A stretch of DNA of 64,000 nt from Phaseolus vulgaris (taxonomy: Eukaryota; Streptophyta; Magnoliopsida; Fabales; Fabaceae), in assembly GCF_000499845.2 (NCBI RefSeq), contig NC_023749.2:44958108-45022107 (forward strand), written 5' to 3'. Every line of letters begins with the position of its first letter. Positions within the stretch are counted from its first letter, which is position 1. The notes under the pieces were generated by a model. That model was not told where the DNA came from, searched no databases, and saw only the letters and a list, made by a program, of their open reading frames with translations. The position numbers were made by a program, and so were the translations under genes. Shown piece by piece: positions 21,210 through 33,412 of this stretch.

Positions 21210-22035
21210 TCAAGCTGAGTAATCCTGAGCCCAGATTGAGTCGAGTCGACCCGAGCCCAGGTCGATCCGAGTCGGCCTGGACCTAGGTCGAGTGAGTCGG
21301 CCTGAACCTAAGTCGAGCAGAGTCGGCCTGGACCTAGGTCGAGACTTAGGTCGAGCAAAGTCGGTCGAACACAAGTAGAGATGAGTCGACCCATGCCTAA
21401 GTCGAGCTGAGTTGAGCCGACTCAAGTGTAGTCGAGTCAACGCGTGCTGAGGTCAAGCCTACTTGGCTTAAGCCCAGGTCAACCCAAATCGACCCGGGCC
21501 TAGCCCAGTCGCCCCAGCTCCATGTCCAACCAAGTCGACCCAGGTCCAGATTAGGTGGATTCGAGTCAACCCGGGCCCCGATTCGCCCGGGCCAAATCGA
21601 GTTGAGTTTGCTCGGGCCCATATCGAGCTAAGTTCGTCCAGGCCAAGTTCGAGCCTAGTCGAATATGGCCCAAGTCCAACTTAGTCATGCTAGGTCCAGG
21701 TCAAGCCGACTCGGTCTGGGTCCAAGTTGTATTGAGTCAAAGTCAAACCAAGTTTTCTCAGGTCGAGGTCGAGCTGAGTCGGCTCAGGCCCCTATCGAGC
21801 CAAGTCTGTTATGGTCTAGGTCGAGCCACATAGACCTTGGCAAAGATCGATTCATGTGGAATCGGGCCCAAGTCGTGTCGAGGCGGTTTGGGCCTAGGTC
21901 AAGCTGAGTTGTCCTGAGCCAAGGTTGAGTTGAGTCAGCCTGGGCCTAGGTCAAGCTGAATCGACCTGGGCCTAGGTCAAGCTGAATCGACCTGGGCCTA
22001 GGTCGAGCTTAGTCAACCGGAGATTAGGTCGAGGT
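21210..22035. repeat. GC-rich minisatellite, 26-30-bp units
   Basis: About 830 bp of degenerate tandem units built on 'cctaggtcgagctgagtcg' joined by 'gcctgggcc'. Two perfect adjacent 26-bp copies (each with 'ggtcaagctgaatcgacctg') lie at about 21948-21999. The base composition contrasts sharply with the AT-rich flanks. Open frames on both strands (minus 21210-21621, plus 21665-21907) are by-products of the repeat. Confidence 0.9.
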
Positions 22036-23006
22036 CGTAAATTTATGAAAAAATTATTTATTTTATTTTTTTAAAATATGTAAATTAAAGTGAATAAAGT
22101 TTTGTAAAGAGAAAGATTAAAATAAAAATGTTACAAAATTGATAATGAGGATTTGGGGATTAGACGAAGAAATTGAGAAGTTTAGGTTAAAATAGTTTAG
22201 TTTCAAAGTGAGTGTGTTTTGGTTTTGGTGTGGAATTCAACTTTAAGTGCAACGATTGCAACACCTTCCTCCAACGAGGATCCCAATGAAATTCAATTTC
22301 CCTTTTTTGAATTTGACTCCAAACCTTCGATATCATCATTGAGGCATTATTACTTCAAGTTCGAAGAGCTCAGGGAGGTAGTCATTGAACAATAGGAAAG
22401 ACTCAAAGGAACAAGATTGAGAAGGACTAAGGTTCTAATGGGGGAGAATGGAGTGAGGAAAGAGAAGGGTGTTAGACACGTGGAGACATGTATAAATAAA
22501 ACTACCATTCTATGTGCCACATAATCACAGGTTAATGTCGTTCATGTCAATTTAACAGAATGGACCAAATTGCATACTTTTAAAAAAGACTTAGGACAAA
22601 AATGATTTTTAAAAAACCACTAAAACAAATTGACTATTGACAGTTAATGTAAGGATCAAAAAGGTAATTATACCTAAAATTTAAGGATATTGGAAAGATA
22701 AAGTTTTAAGGGGGAGCGAAGAGATAGAAAAGGTTGCAACCCTTTATTGATGAGAAAGGGAGAGTAGATATAAGAAAATAGAGAAGGAAGATAAGCTTAA
22801 GTTAAGGGGGAGTTTACCGAAAGATTCCATAGAGATTAGCAATCAATGTTTGGAGGTGGAGCTTCTAAGAAGAAATCTTTAAATCCCTTTATTTCTTCTA
22901 CTTTATTATTCATTACCACTTTTCTTGTAAAATTGATATGATGAAATTGTTTTGGAAAATATATGTTTAAACTTTATTGTTTTAAGCACCATAAAAAGGG
23001 AGACAT
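22036..23006. other. Mixed intergenic DNA with a dispersed repeat and an LTR-element 3' end
   Basis: 22270-22395 can be read on the plus strand as 'NEDPNEIQFPFFEFDSKP', a faintly coding-like piece without further support. 22480-22690 matches 49775-49940 (shared 'ggacaaaaaggtaattatac'-type end and 'aaattgcatactttt'). From about 22690 the sequence resembles the 3' tail of a Sirevirus, with G-rich tracts (AAGGGGGAG) and, at 22995-23004, AAAAGGGAGA as a polypurine tract. Confidence 0.45.
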
Positions 23007-24969
23007 TGTTAGATTAAAGTTCAAGAGACCCTTTAATTATTTTTAATTTTGAGCTTAAACAAAGTGTTAAAACATAATTCTTTTAAACATAAGATCATGT
23101 CAAGTACAAGTGTTCGGTTTACCCAAATGGATGCAAGTCATGTGGCTAAAAAGATGCAAACGTTATTTGTTTCTAACAAACATAAGCGCTTTATTCATTC
23201 TTTTTGTCATATAAATTTTTGTTTGAACAAAAACAAACACATATACTTTAAGCTTTTGTTTAGATAAACTATAAGTATACTTCATCTTATAGTTGCAAGC
23301 TTTAAGCATTTCATGTACATGTCAAATTAATAAATGTTTATTTTATGCTTGTAAATAATAATCGTTTCTTCATTCTCTCAAGAGGATCTCACAACGTTTT
23401 GTCAACATAAAACATCTCTTGAAGAACATGTTGAAAGTTACTCCATGCAAAAAACTTTTCTAGAGAAGGCCAGATGTCAATTATGCAAAGTCAACCAACT
23501 GTATCAGGCCCCGTGCTTTGCTCAAAAAGTGGAAGGAAGCTATTTGCTAGGCCTGTGAAGCTCTATCGTGTTCCAAAGGTGTTGCCAAAGTAGCCACACA
23601 TGTAATGCTTAGTCAAGAGCATTTAATGTTTCTTAAAGATTTAAGCATTGTCAGATGCAAGAAGTAGTAGTAGTAGAAGTAGACCCTCACATCGACTCCA
23701 AAAGATTTGCAACGACTATTTTCTTCTCAAGATCTATATAAAGAATATCCCTATGAAGAATGAAGGTTGACGAAAGTCTTGCAACAAGAACGAGAGAAAA
23801 CTCTTGTAATTCTAAGCAATCCTTAGTCTTGTTGTTGTAAGAAATAACATTCTTCATATTCGTATCTATTTAGAAGAATTCATAACCCTTGTATCCATTT
23901 TGAAATGTTACCTTCTTTTAGTGAGTAGTCCTATGATCTATTAAATCACTTTCTTTGTAAATATTTTGGTTTTAGTCAGAAGTAATTATTGTCCAGAGAA
24001 TACTTAGGATTAGTTAGGAGTGGTTGCATTCCAAACAATATTTGGGTTCAGTCAAGAGTGGTTATGTTCCAAACAATACTCAAATTTAACCAAGAGTGGT
24101 TGCATTCCAAACAATACTTTGTCTTAGCTAGGAAGGACTGCATTCCAAATAATACTTGTATTTAGCCATAAATGTGGTCCAAATAATACTTGCTTTGTAT
24201 CTTCCAACATTAGTTTGCCACAGTAGAACCTTGTTCGTGTTGATCAAGAACTGACATAGTTTGAGTTATCAGAAGAATCAATATAAAAATACTTTATAAA
24301 TCTTTTTTATTTTTTATCCTTTTATATTGCATGTTATTTATCTGGAACTAATATAAGAAAGAGTGTTTCATGAAAAACAAGTTTTTTGAAAAGCGCATTT
24401 AAACTTTTCGTATGTCACACTTGAAGTTTTGTTTGACATTCCTCATCATACACAATCTCTTAAGGAAACTATTTAACAATGCATATGTCAAGAGTAATAT
24501 TCATATATTTGTGTTCATCAGACCAAGCTTTGCAACAAGTTTTTATAATTTCCTAAAACACAACTCAACCCTATTTTTTCACACACATTTTGAATAGTCA
24601 AGGAAAGAAACCTTGTAATATTCTTCACTTTGAAAAGTGACAACCTTTTAAGGAAGCTTTTATTGCATATCTTCTAGTTATTTCTTTGGTTTACCTTATT
24701 CATTGTTATTTGTAATTAAGTAGTGGTTAAAAATACTTTGAGTTATTAGGATAGTCAGAAGTTATTTGTGTATTATTTTTTAATTTTTTGAACTCTTTAG
24801 TAACTAAAGTGTTTTAGGATGCACCAATATAATCCTGCATGTTATTCTTATTTGTTAGACGACCTCACTGCATGTTATTCTTATTCCTTAGACAATCTCC
24901 ACTAGACAGTCTAAAATTCTAAAAAAGAAGTCTTGTATTCAACCTCTCTAGAATTCATTTGTTCCTGCA
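23007..24969 (+). repeat. Long Sirevirus-like 3' LTR
   Basis: TGTTAGATTAAAGTTC starts right after the polypurine tract. The block runs to about TTCCTGCA (24969) after 'gtattcaacctctct', a typical end block. A TATA box (CTATATAAAG) lies near 23734. Four or more degenerate ~43-bp units with 'ttccaaacaatac' lie at 23990-24200, the reverse of the units at 1-115 and 29510-29760. The outer boundary is approximate and no target duplication was found. Confidence 0.6.
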
Positions 24970-25262
24970 AATTTTTAATTAAAATGTTATCAAAACTGTA
25001 ATTTTAAACCTATTTCAAGAAATTTAGTGGCAAACTTTCAAATATATTATTTTTACACAATAACAGTAGTCTTATTGCAATGAAGAAGAGTGGTTAAAGT
25101 AGTTTATGACCAACATCCCAATGGCAATAACAGGTTGACAAACCTCATAGCCTTTTTTATAGCAAATGAATATTTCGGAGTTACATCAATACTTTGATTT
25201 AACACATCAAAATCAAAACCACATTAGTAGTTAAGAATAAACAAGTTCCAATACAAATTGAT

Positions 25263-25382
25263 TCAACATAAAGGAGGGAGGGGAGAGAACATATTTTCAT
25301 GGTCACGTTTGAAGCCTCTTGACTCAAAGAATTCTTCTTCACCATACCTCTTACTAACTGCTCCATCTGGCTTGTAGGTCAT
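25263..25382 (-). CDS. Candidate 39-aa small ORF downstream of the RMA gene
   Basis: A minus-strand ATG at 25382 opens a charged 39-residue frame (it includes SKRYGEEEFFESRGFKRDHE) ending TGA at 25263. Its composition is more protein-like than chance frames in the neighbourhood. It lies 160 bp downstream of the RMA stop on the same strand, so it could lie in that gene's 3' untranslated region, be the terminal exon of another transcript, or be chance. I recognise no family. Confidence 0.2.
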   Translation of the reverse strand: MTYKPDGAVSKRYGEEEFFESRGFKRDHENMFSPLPPLC

Positions 25383-25541
25383 TTGGCTTCAGAGCAGGAA
25401 CATAAACTTCCATCTAGTTACATATGCATGTCATACTTGATCATAAAATAACAAGATCGATATCATAATCACAATATATTCTAAAATCTACTATCCACAT
25501 GATGGAACAACCTATAGTACAGTCTGTGCAGTAAAATGTCT

Positions 25542-26291
25542 TCAAAATAAGAGAAGACACAAAATGATACAACATAGGAGAAAGATGGATAGTCTGTTCA
25601 GAGACCTGTCAATCTGCATTTCTTGCCTTCTCATTCTAGGACTTCCATTTCCATTATGAGGGTATGAAAACAAGTTTGCATCTGAGACCCCAAAAATTCT
25701 TGTCAAGACCATCTCCCCAAACATACCAATCATAGGATTAAAGAAGCTAGTCATAGCAGCACCTCCAAGATAAGGCAACCCATTGGTGCCATAGCTTCCA
25801 TAGAGGTCAGGGAAGTACTGCTGATAATGAATTGGTCTTGCCTGTGACTGGAAATAACTTGAACGAAGTTGCTGGCCAGATTGTGCTGGTGCACGAGCAG
25901 AAGTTAACATGTCATTCAGGCTGTAAGGAGGTGGCCTGTGAGGTATTCCTAGACTCATCTGGAGTTTTTTGGCTTTTGATTCTGGATTTGATGTTCCACG
26001 GCCATAGAGGGGGACTACAGAGGTGTGAGAGATCTGAGATTTGCAAACTGGGCATGTCTTCTGATGGTCTGGTTCAACAGAGGAGTTTTGAACATCAAGC
26101 CACTTGTATATGCATGGCCAACAGTAAAGGTGACCACAGAGTGTAACCACAGGGTCATGTGCTGATTCCAAACAAATATTGCAATCAAAGCAATCATTTT
26201 CACTAGTAGAGATTGTTGGCTCTGCTGAAATCGATTTTGATTTTTGCTTTAGGGAGACTTCCCCAATGGTGTCGAAGTATTTAGATTCCAT
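25542..26291 (-). CDS. RMA-type E3 ubiquitin ligase, ER tail-anchored RING protein
   Basis: A single coding exon encodes 249 aa. A C3HC4 RING occupies residues 37-83, with C37, C40, C52, H54, C57, C60, C80 and C83 all present. The middle is a P/S/Q-rich linker. The last 16 residues (LSIFLLCCIILCLLLF) form a hydrophobic C-terminal anchor. This architecture is that of plant RING membrane-anchor proteins (RMA1/2/3), ER-bound E3 ligases that work with E2 enzymes in protein quality control and in aquaporin turnover under drought. An ATG at 26291 fits the family's N terminus. A 5' untranslated exon is plausible, with a donor-like AAG|GTAC on the minus strand at 27144 and an acceptor near 26300, but this is inference. 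Confidence 0.92.
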   Translation of the reverse strand: MESKYFDTIGEVSLKQKSKSISAEPTISTSENDCFDCNICLESAHDPVVTLCGHLYCWPCIYKWLDVQNSSVEPDHQKTCPVCKSQISHTSVVPLYGRGTSNPESKAKKLQMSLGIPHRPPPYSLNDMLTSARAPAQSGQQLRSSYFQSQARPIHYQQYFPDLYGSYGTNGLPYLGGAAMTSFFNPMIGMFGEMVLTRIFGVSDANLFSYPHNGNGSPRMRRQEMQIDRSLNRLSIFLLCCIILCLLLF

Positions 26292-27360
26292 GGAATTTCT
26301 TCCAGAATATACAATCTATTAAAATATTTGAAAAGCGTTAGAAAGCAGTAATTTTGTTAAAGAAACCATATCCAGAAGTATATCAAGTCAGATCAGAGAT
26401 CCAAATGACAACTAAAACTAAAACAAACATGATAATTTACCCCAATGAACATGCCACAAAAGCTATTTATCATTAGCAGGCACCTTAAATATTTTCTTTT
26501 AACCTATAAATTATGAATTTGAAGTAATAACTGAGGATCACAAATCACATGCCATGTATCTATTCACACCCAAAAACCAAAGGTTCCCCAAAATCAAATA
26601 AAATTGCTCAAGAAATTATCATTTCATGATTGAAAACTATGCTAAAGTTCCATATATCCTCATCCATTACAAATTAAATAACAACATTTCATCATGGTAA
26701 ACTACAAATCAAATTCATGTGCTCATAGATCCTTTGCCAACAACTTGAAAGAGAGTCCCTCATTTTGTAGTCAACAATAATCTCTTGATCTCCCTCAAGA
26801 AAATGAAAAAAAATATATATTTAAGAAAGAAAAACCCCAACGTAAATTTGGTTTATTCCACGATTATCCATTATCAATTCCAGGTTTCCCATCCCATTAC
26901 ACTAAATTGAAAAGAAAGAAAAATAATGCAGATTCAATCCTCAATTTCAGAGCACATTGAAAGGAACCTTAAAAGCACTACCCCAGATGAAAATCCAAAG
27001 CATGCAAACATCAAAGACACAAAAGCCAATACCTATCCGAAAGAATCCAATTTTGAGCCCAAAATCCCCAAGAAAAACTGAAATTCACATTATCACATAT
27101 AACAACAAGGGCAGCAAAAAACCAATGGATAAGAAAAGAAGTACCTTTACAACAAAAGAAAAAAGTGCCAATAAAGAACCCAATGGATCAAAAAAACAAG
27201 AGGAGAAAAAAGGGTAGCAGGGAAAGAAAGTGAAATAGAAAAAAAGCGTTATGGGTAGTAAGAGAGAATTGGAATGTGACAGAAACAATGGAGGGGAGTT
27301 AAATGAGGAAGAAGAAGAAGATTGTGTTGGGAAATGTGGTGGTGCCGTGTATATATTTAA
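26292..27360 (-). other. 5' leader, probable leader intron and promoter of the RMA gene
   Basis: No coding signature. The AT-rich interior with a donor-like site near 27144 suits a leader intron, common in this family. A purine-rich stretch at 27200-27330 could be the transcribed leader. The two ORFs over 60 codons (plus 26957-27217, minus 27085-27288) are low-complexity. Confidence 0.45.
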
Positions 27361-28130
27361 TATTTTTTTACTAACTATTAATTGATAAAAATAAAATGAC
27401 TTTGTTTCTTTTTGTTATTTATTTTTTATCAGTTGTTGTTTCTGTTTTTTTTTCTTTCAATTGTTTGCTTTTTTTTAACAAAAAAATATCAATTACTTTC
27501 TTAACCATAACGCCAATAAAATGTGCGAAAATAGGATATGTTGCAAAAGGCTATTACAACTATTTTGCATGTCAAACAAATTTGTTTTAAGAGATGATTC
27601 AAAATTCATGAGAATTTTCCCAAAAGGCCAGTAACTCATACTATATTTATTTTAAAATATGCATTAACCAGATTAAAATTATATTGTGGAATAAGTATAA
27701 TTTATGTTGTATATTGTGGAAATTACACTATAAACGAGATTAAAAATAATCATTATAATATCATGTCTAAGTTTTTGCTCTTATGATAAATATTTTAAAA
27801 TTATACTACTAATTATTTTACAAATAATACTAATAATTATTTTTTAGTAGAAGTGTAAAAATTTCGTAGTGTAATCATTAAAAAGATATAGATAATCATT
27901 AAATTCCTTTTAATGAATATTTAATGTAATTATATACCCTTTTATTTTACATAAAACACTTTTTCTATATTTATTTTTGTATTGGACAGAGTGTTCGGTG
28001 CTCAGTAATTGGAGCTTGGTGCACGGGATGAGTAGGTCAGCTCGGCTATTGGGTTCAGGGTGTGGGTCATGAGTTTGGCCTCGTTTTATTGGTAAGCCCA
28101 TTGGGGCATAATTAAATAACCCTTTTGTAC
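27361..28130. other. AT-rich intergenic DNA
   Basis: No gene seen. A less AT-rich patch at 27985-28105 ('gtgcacgggatgagtagg') introduces the LTR remnant that follows and may belong to it. Confidence 0.4.
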
Positions 28131-28803
28131 ATTAGTATAAGGCTACTAGTAAAGGGTATTTTTTGAACCTAGGGGTATGTATAGTACATATGGTGCCTAG
28201 GTCAAGTCAATGTTTCTTTTAACATAAGTATGTGTGTTCTAGGGCACATAGTGATTAAGTTGCATGTATGGTAAAGGATAACGTTGCACCATAAGTAGGG
28301 TGCCCACGTAAGCAGAATATCTCCCTATTGTTGGCACCTAAGATGGTGCCCTGCTGGCAGGTGGTTGTTCTGTTATTATTTCATGCTTTCCTTAGAGATA
28401 AGATTCCTTTCTGTTGTAGCCCCTTAAGAGAAGGCGCCCATAAACAAAATGTTTTCCTTTTGGGTATGCTTTCAGTTGAGATTATATTTTCATGAGAGAA
28501 AGTTGTTACAATGAATAGTTATAAAAGGGGCTTGACACCTCAGGTAAAGGTACGTTATTTCTGAGACTGAAACTGAATACTTCTTAAATTCTAGTAAGCC
28601 CTTACTGACTTGATCGATAGATTGTAATCAACAGATAGGACCCCCTCTGTTTCAATGGAGCCGCGTTCCAGTATAACAAGACGTAGAGCAACTTCCAAAA
28701 GAGGCAGAGCGGGGTTAGAGCTTGTTGCCAAGGTCAACCGACAAGGAAGTCAACTGATAAGAACAATTTCTTATAAGACTTCAAAATCTGCTAAAGCACT
28801 TTA
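28131..28803 (+). mobile_element. Gypsy-type LTR end with start of gag
   Basis: A promoter-like GTTATAAAAGGGG (28516) is followed by the leader-type sequence 'cttactgacttgatcg' (28598) and a C-rich patch. An ATG at 28656 then opens a 48-codon basic frame (MEPRSSITRRRATSKRGRAG) that ends TAA at 28803, like the first residues of gypsy gag proteins. The rest of gag and pol is absent. No primer site or target duplication found. Confidence 0.5.
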
Positions 28804-29459
28804 AATAAATGCTATAAATTAATTAGATAAATTAAATAGATTCATTTATCTCTTATAAAGATTGAAGAAGATAACTAACAAACATTAATTAATTCAAAAT
28901 AATTAATGAATAAAAGTAATACAAACATTAATTAATTCAAAATAATTAATAGCAAACATTAATTAATTCAAAATAATTAATGAATAAAGTAAGATTATGA
29001 GTTTCAATAATTTAAGGATAAGTTTAAAAAATAATACAAATTATTAATAATTTAATGCTACTAATAATATCAATAAAATTTATTTGTTTTATTAAATTAG
29101 TTAAAAGTGTATTTGAACAAGAAGAATATTTAAATTTTAAGATTATTATTTAAGATTTAGACAATATATAAATTTTATTAAAAAAATATCAAAGAATTTG
29201 TAAAAACATGTCAAAACATAATAAGGATAATAAGGAAGAACTGAATTGTGTTTTAATTTTTTTTTTTTAATTTCAAAACATAGGATTTGATTATATACTT
29301 TTAGACTATAATTTTACTAGTTAGATGATTAAACAAAATCTTTTCTAAAGTTTGGTTCACAAAGTTTTCCTCATTTTCGATAGTGCAGAATGATAATATG
29401 TAATAAATAGAAGAAAGGGAAATGAATATCTACATTGTTATTTTATATTGGTCATTCTG
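28804..29459. repeat. AT-rich spacer with three tandem copies of a ~40-bp unit
   Basis: At about 28879-28986 the block AAACATTAATTAATTC plus AAAATAATTAAT occurs three times. The remainder is AT-rich with no gene. Confidence 0.75.
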
Positions 29460-30668
29460 ATAGCGGAGGTTATGTTCAGTTCTTAATCAACTCATCGAGT
29501 TTCATTACGCAAACTATTACTACAAGTTATAAATTGAATATTATTTGGAACACAACCACTCATGACTAAAACTTAAATATTATTTGGACACACAACCACT
29601 CTTGGGTAAAAACCTGAATATTTTTTGGAACTCAGACACTCATAACTAAATAACTTGTATCGTTAGGAATGTAGTCACTCCTAACTAAGACAGAGCATTG
29701 TTTGGAAAACAATTACTCATGACTAAGATAGAATATTGTTTGGAATTCATCCATGGGTAAACAAACAAGGTTTGTGTGAAGATGGGATAAAAAAATATCA
29801 CACGAATTTGCTCACAGGGCATTATTTACAACCTATACAAAGATATAAACTATCTTTTTGCTTGCTAAAAGAACACAACAATGTTCTTTACAAAGCTTTT
29901 ATGGGCACAAAAAGATTTTAACAACATTTCAACACTTAACCGTTGTCTTCTACTCATTCCCAAAGGATATCTTTATATAAACCTTGAAAAAAATACTCAT
30001 GGCATGTCCTTTTCTAACCCTTGAGAGCATTTGAACTCAGATAGCTACATCTTCTAGGTGTGATAAGCGCGAACGTGGACATGCATTAAATGTGTTCCAT
30101 GCAACATTCATTGCCAATTTATTCTTCAAACAACATCTTGATAGCTAGTAGTACTCATCAACACTAGGTTAGAGATTTTTTCACTAAAAAACAAAGTAAA
30201 GGAAAGACCGTACAAGGTAGATAGTTGGACCGAAGTTAACATAAGCTTGTGTCAGGGAGTTTGTTGAAAGAAAACAACTTTCGCTAGTATCCCAAGAGAT
30301 CTTGATATAGACTTGTGCTTGGTTGGATCATCTAGGCAAACAAAATACGAAGATATTCCCTACAACACAAAACTAAGCTTCAAGAATATTTTTGTTAGGT
30401 ACAATGTAAGCTTAAAGAATTTATATGCTTATTGTTGGATGAATGCTTCACTTATCAGATGAAGCGGAGACTGTAATGTGTTTTATCATCTATTAGATGA
30501 AGCACTTGCGTCATACATGATATGATGTTTAAAGCACATCATCTAGACGTAGCCCAAGTGGTCGGGTGAACCAGTACAAAATTGTGTCTACTTCTTTCTT
30601 CTATTTGCTTGTTAGATGCTTTTATACTATCTTTAAATTCACAATTTGAGTTCAGGCTTCATTCAACT
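29460..30668 (-). repeat. Partial LTR of the same family as 1-1780
   Basis: 29510-29760 holds five or six degenerate ~43-bp units ('attgtttgga' plus 'ccactcctaactaa'). These are followed by 'ggtttgtgtgaag', 'acaatgttctttacaaagct', 'tatataaacc' and 'gcatgcaacatt'-like blocks in the order seen at 1020-1450. 30440-30520 matches 1690-1760. Orientation is opposite to 23007-24969. Confidence 0.6.
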
Positions 30669-31420
30669 TGTTAGAATTAATGGCCTAAACAAGAGGGGGG
30701 GGGGTGAATTGTTTGACAAAAGATTTTCGCAAAGATTGGATAAGAATGAAGTTTTATCAACAATCACAGAAGAAGAAATCAAGGAAGCCAAACAATCAAA
30801 GCAATTAAAATTGTTTGCAAAAAATCAATCGTTGAAACTTCATTTTAACCGGCTGTTTATAGCAGCTGGTACAAAAATCAAATCAAACAGTTTATAATGA
30901 GTGAGAGAGAGAGAGAGAGAGAGATTACACAGCCAATTTATATTGGTTCACTCAACCCTGAGCTACATCTAGTCCCCAGAACAACCACTGGGTATTCCAC
31001 TAGCAATCAATCACAGATTACAAAATACAACACTACAAAGAGGTGATCTTGATACCACAAGAACACTCACCTCCTTGCCTATCACACAACCTTAGTCAGA
31101 ACACCCTTTGACCTTATAGGTTTACATACCTTTTACAAGTATAGAAAAGGACAATTACAAGAATCAGAAAGGAACAGATTACACCTGGTATTTCAGGAAT
31201 CACAAACTAGTTTCCACTAGATGATTTCCAAAGAGGAACATCAGTCAAATCAATGTGAGAAATCAGTTAAACATGCATAGGTGTGCAATATTAGCAAAAA
31301 TATCGGTTATTTCGCAGGAATAACCGGTTAAAATATGTATCACATTTTTATATCAAATAAAAAACCAGTTATAGCAATGTTCAATCAAATGTGCAAAACA
31401 AAAACAGATGCAAATATTAA
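30669..31420 (-). repeat. 3' LTR of the pol-less copia-like element, truncated or diverged
   Basis: It shares the start TGTTAGAATTAATGGCC and about 500 bp with 34538-35040, then diverges. The inner boundary is approximate. Confidence 0.6.
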
Positions 31421-31660
31421 AACATTACAACCCAAAGCTCACTTCTCCATCTATTTGTATCCACAAATCGAAAAATAGAAGGATTAAAAATAAACATAAA
31501 AGAAAATAAATTGTTCAAAAAAGTTAACCAGAAATTTGAAATGAAAGCCTTAAACTTTGCTTTAGTCATTCCTTCCATATTGCAGATCAAGTAGTTGGTT
31601 CTGAACCTCCTCAATTTGTTCATCCAAGGTCTGGAACATTGAATCCATATGCTGAAACCT

Positions 31661-32640
31661 TTATTCACACAGCTCATGAAGATTTCTCTGGTTCTCCGCA
31701 AAGCTATCCATTTTACTTACCATTAGCCTTTCAAAAGGAGACATTGAAGTCATCCTACCTCCCATGTGATCAGTACTTGGATCAGCTCCATGAGCTCCAG
31801 CAACTTGTTCTTTTGTATTTGCTACAGCTTCAGCCTCTTCTTCAGCATGAGTTCCACTTGGGCCAGCTTGGTCTCCATCCTTGCTTACCCACCTTCCACC
31901 AATCTTGATAAACCCCATTTTGCTTAGGGAACCACTATTGATCTCACTTGAAGGCTTTACAATATCATCCAATTCGTCTTCAATATCTACTTCAAAATAA
32001 TGTAGAATTTTAGAAATCAAAATTGCATAGGGATAGTGGAAGTCACTTAACCTTGTCGCCTTTTGCATATGGTCTTTGAAGATGTGAATCCAGTTGAGAT
32101 TCACCTTGTTCATGATGCAGTAGATTAAAAGAAAATCCTCTTCAGAAAGGGTAGAATGATTGCTCCCCCTTGGTGTGACAATCCAGGACATAATGAAGGC
32201 AATGAGTCTTTCATCAAGCTTCAACCCTCCAACAGGAAAGTTTCTTACCTTTGAGAGGGGATTCTTTAGACAATTCTTGTAGAATTGAATTTTGTTGAAC
32301 TCTTTTATCACTCCAATGTTACTTTTGTTGATTCTTAATCTAGAGAATTTCAGCCCAGTGATGGCAGTCCAAACATCATTGGTGATTTGAATGTCTACTC
32401 CCTTCACATGAGAGATGAGAATGTCACCATTGAATTGAAGGTTTGTGTAAAATACCTTCACCAAATCTGGATAGATGTTTCCAGACATCTCAAGGAATTT
32501 CTTCAACCTTTGCTCCTTGTTTCATGAAGGAACTTCTCAATAAGTTCAGATTCTCCTGAAAACCAGCTTTCCAGCTTTCCTGCACTCCTTACTACCCTTG
32601 TTTTCATCCTCTTAGATGAAGGAGGTGTTGATGCCATGGT
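31661..32640 (-). pseudogene. Second ORF, probable plant retroelement accessory protein, one frameshift
   Basis: An ATG at 32640 opens 'MASTPPSSKRMKTRVV', which runs to a frameshift at about 32510; a 281-codon frame continues from 32506 to 31661. The products read as one protein of about 325 aa: a basic N terminus, a folded-looking centre ('LKLDERLIAFIMSWIVTPRG', 'HSTLSEEDFLLIYCIMNK'), then an acidic, A/G-rich tail and a short coiled C terminus ('MDSFAENQRNLHEL'). The centre resembles the putative plant transposon protein domain found in many legume retroelement ORFs; that naming is from memory of the family. It is the longest near-intact frame in the element and its role is unknown. An envelope-like role is not supported, as I see no signal peptide or membrane segment. 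Confidence 0.55.
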
Positions 32641-33412
32641 TTGGTTAGGGAGAGAGGATGGGCGCAAACTGTTGAAACATATTTAGTGTAGAGAGAAGAA
32701 AAACAGATTGTTTCTTGTGAACAATTGCAACTAATAGCCTCACATATATAACCAGAAAGTCAGTCAAAGTTGGCATTTAGTGGGTTGAATCCAAACTGAA
32801 AAAGGAATCAAATCAGAACAATAAAGCAGTTCTGCCAGACCTAACAGAAAACACATGTTGATTTGACCAAACTTAAAAGCAGTTTTAATTTCCAACGCTT
32901 AGAGGAATCTATTTCATGAAGAGCAGTTAAAGTGTTGTAATTAAAGTGTTGTTGACCACAAACATCACTGGGTTTGAACAGGAAATCAAATCAAATCAAA
33001 GCACAGTGAATTAAAAATAGATTTGACCAATGCTGACAGAGTTGAAACAATCGGTTGTTTCGAAGAAACAATCGTTTGAATTTCTGCAACAGGTGAAAAA
33101 ATTGAAAAACCAAATACTTTTAACAGAAATTGAACATACAAGGATTCAGGTTTAAGGCACATAGTTTTGTATAGAAACAAAAGGAATACAAAACAAAATA
33201 ATCCAGAACCTTAAGAGAAGAAATACATAATTGGATTCAAAATGGAATGTTCAAGTATAGGAATAACAAAGAGTTATTCTTCAAGTTTTGTAGTACATAT
33301 ATGAAGCAGTACACAATTTCATAACAAGGCATTGTCTTGATTATTTGCATCCATGAGATCCTGATCCTACAGATCCTTTATGTGGAGGCAAAATTCTGCA
33401 AAAGAAAGCTTG

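Noticed and set aside
21210..21907. Three ORFs rich in D/L/G/S/R
   Set aside because: By-products of the GC-rich minisatellite; the residue pattern just repeats the DNA unit.
26957..27288. Lysine-rich plus ORF and phenylalanine-rich minus ORF
   Set aside because: Low-complexity purine-rich DNA in the RMA leader region; mirror-image compositions indicate chance.
28879..28986. Possible CRISPR-like array
   Set aside because: Three adjacent AT-rich units without spacers in a plant genome; a simple tandem repeat.
31661..32640. Second ORF as a retroviral envelope gene
   Set aside because: No signal peptide, no membrane segment and no cysteine-rich ectodomain; a plant retroelement accessory ORF fits better.
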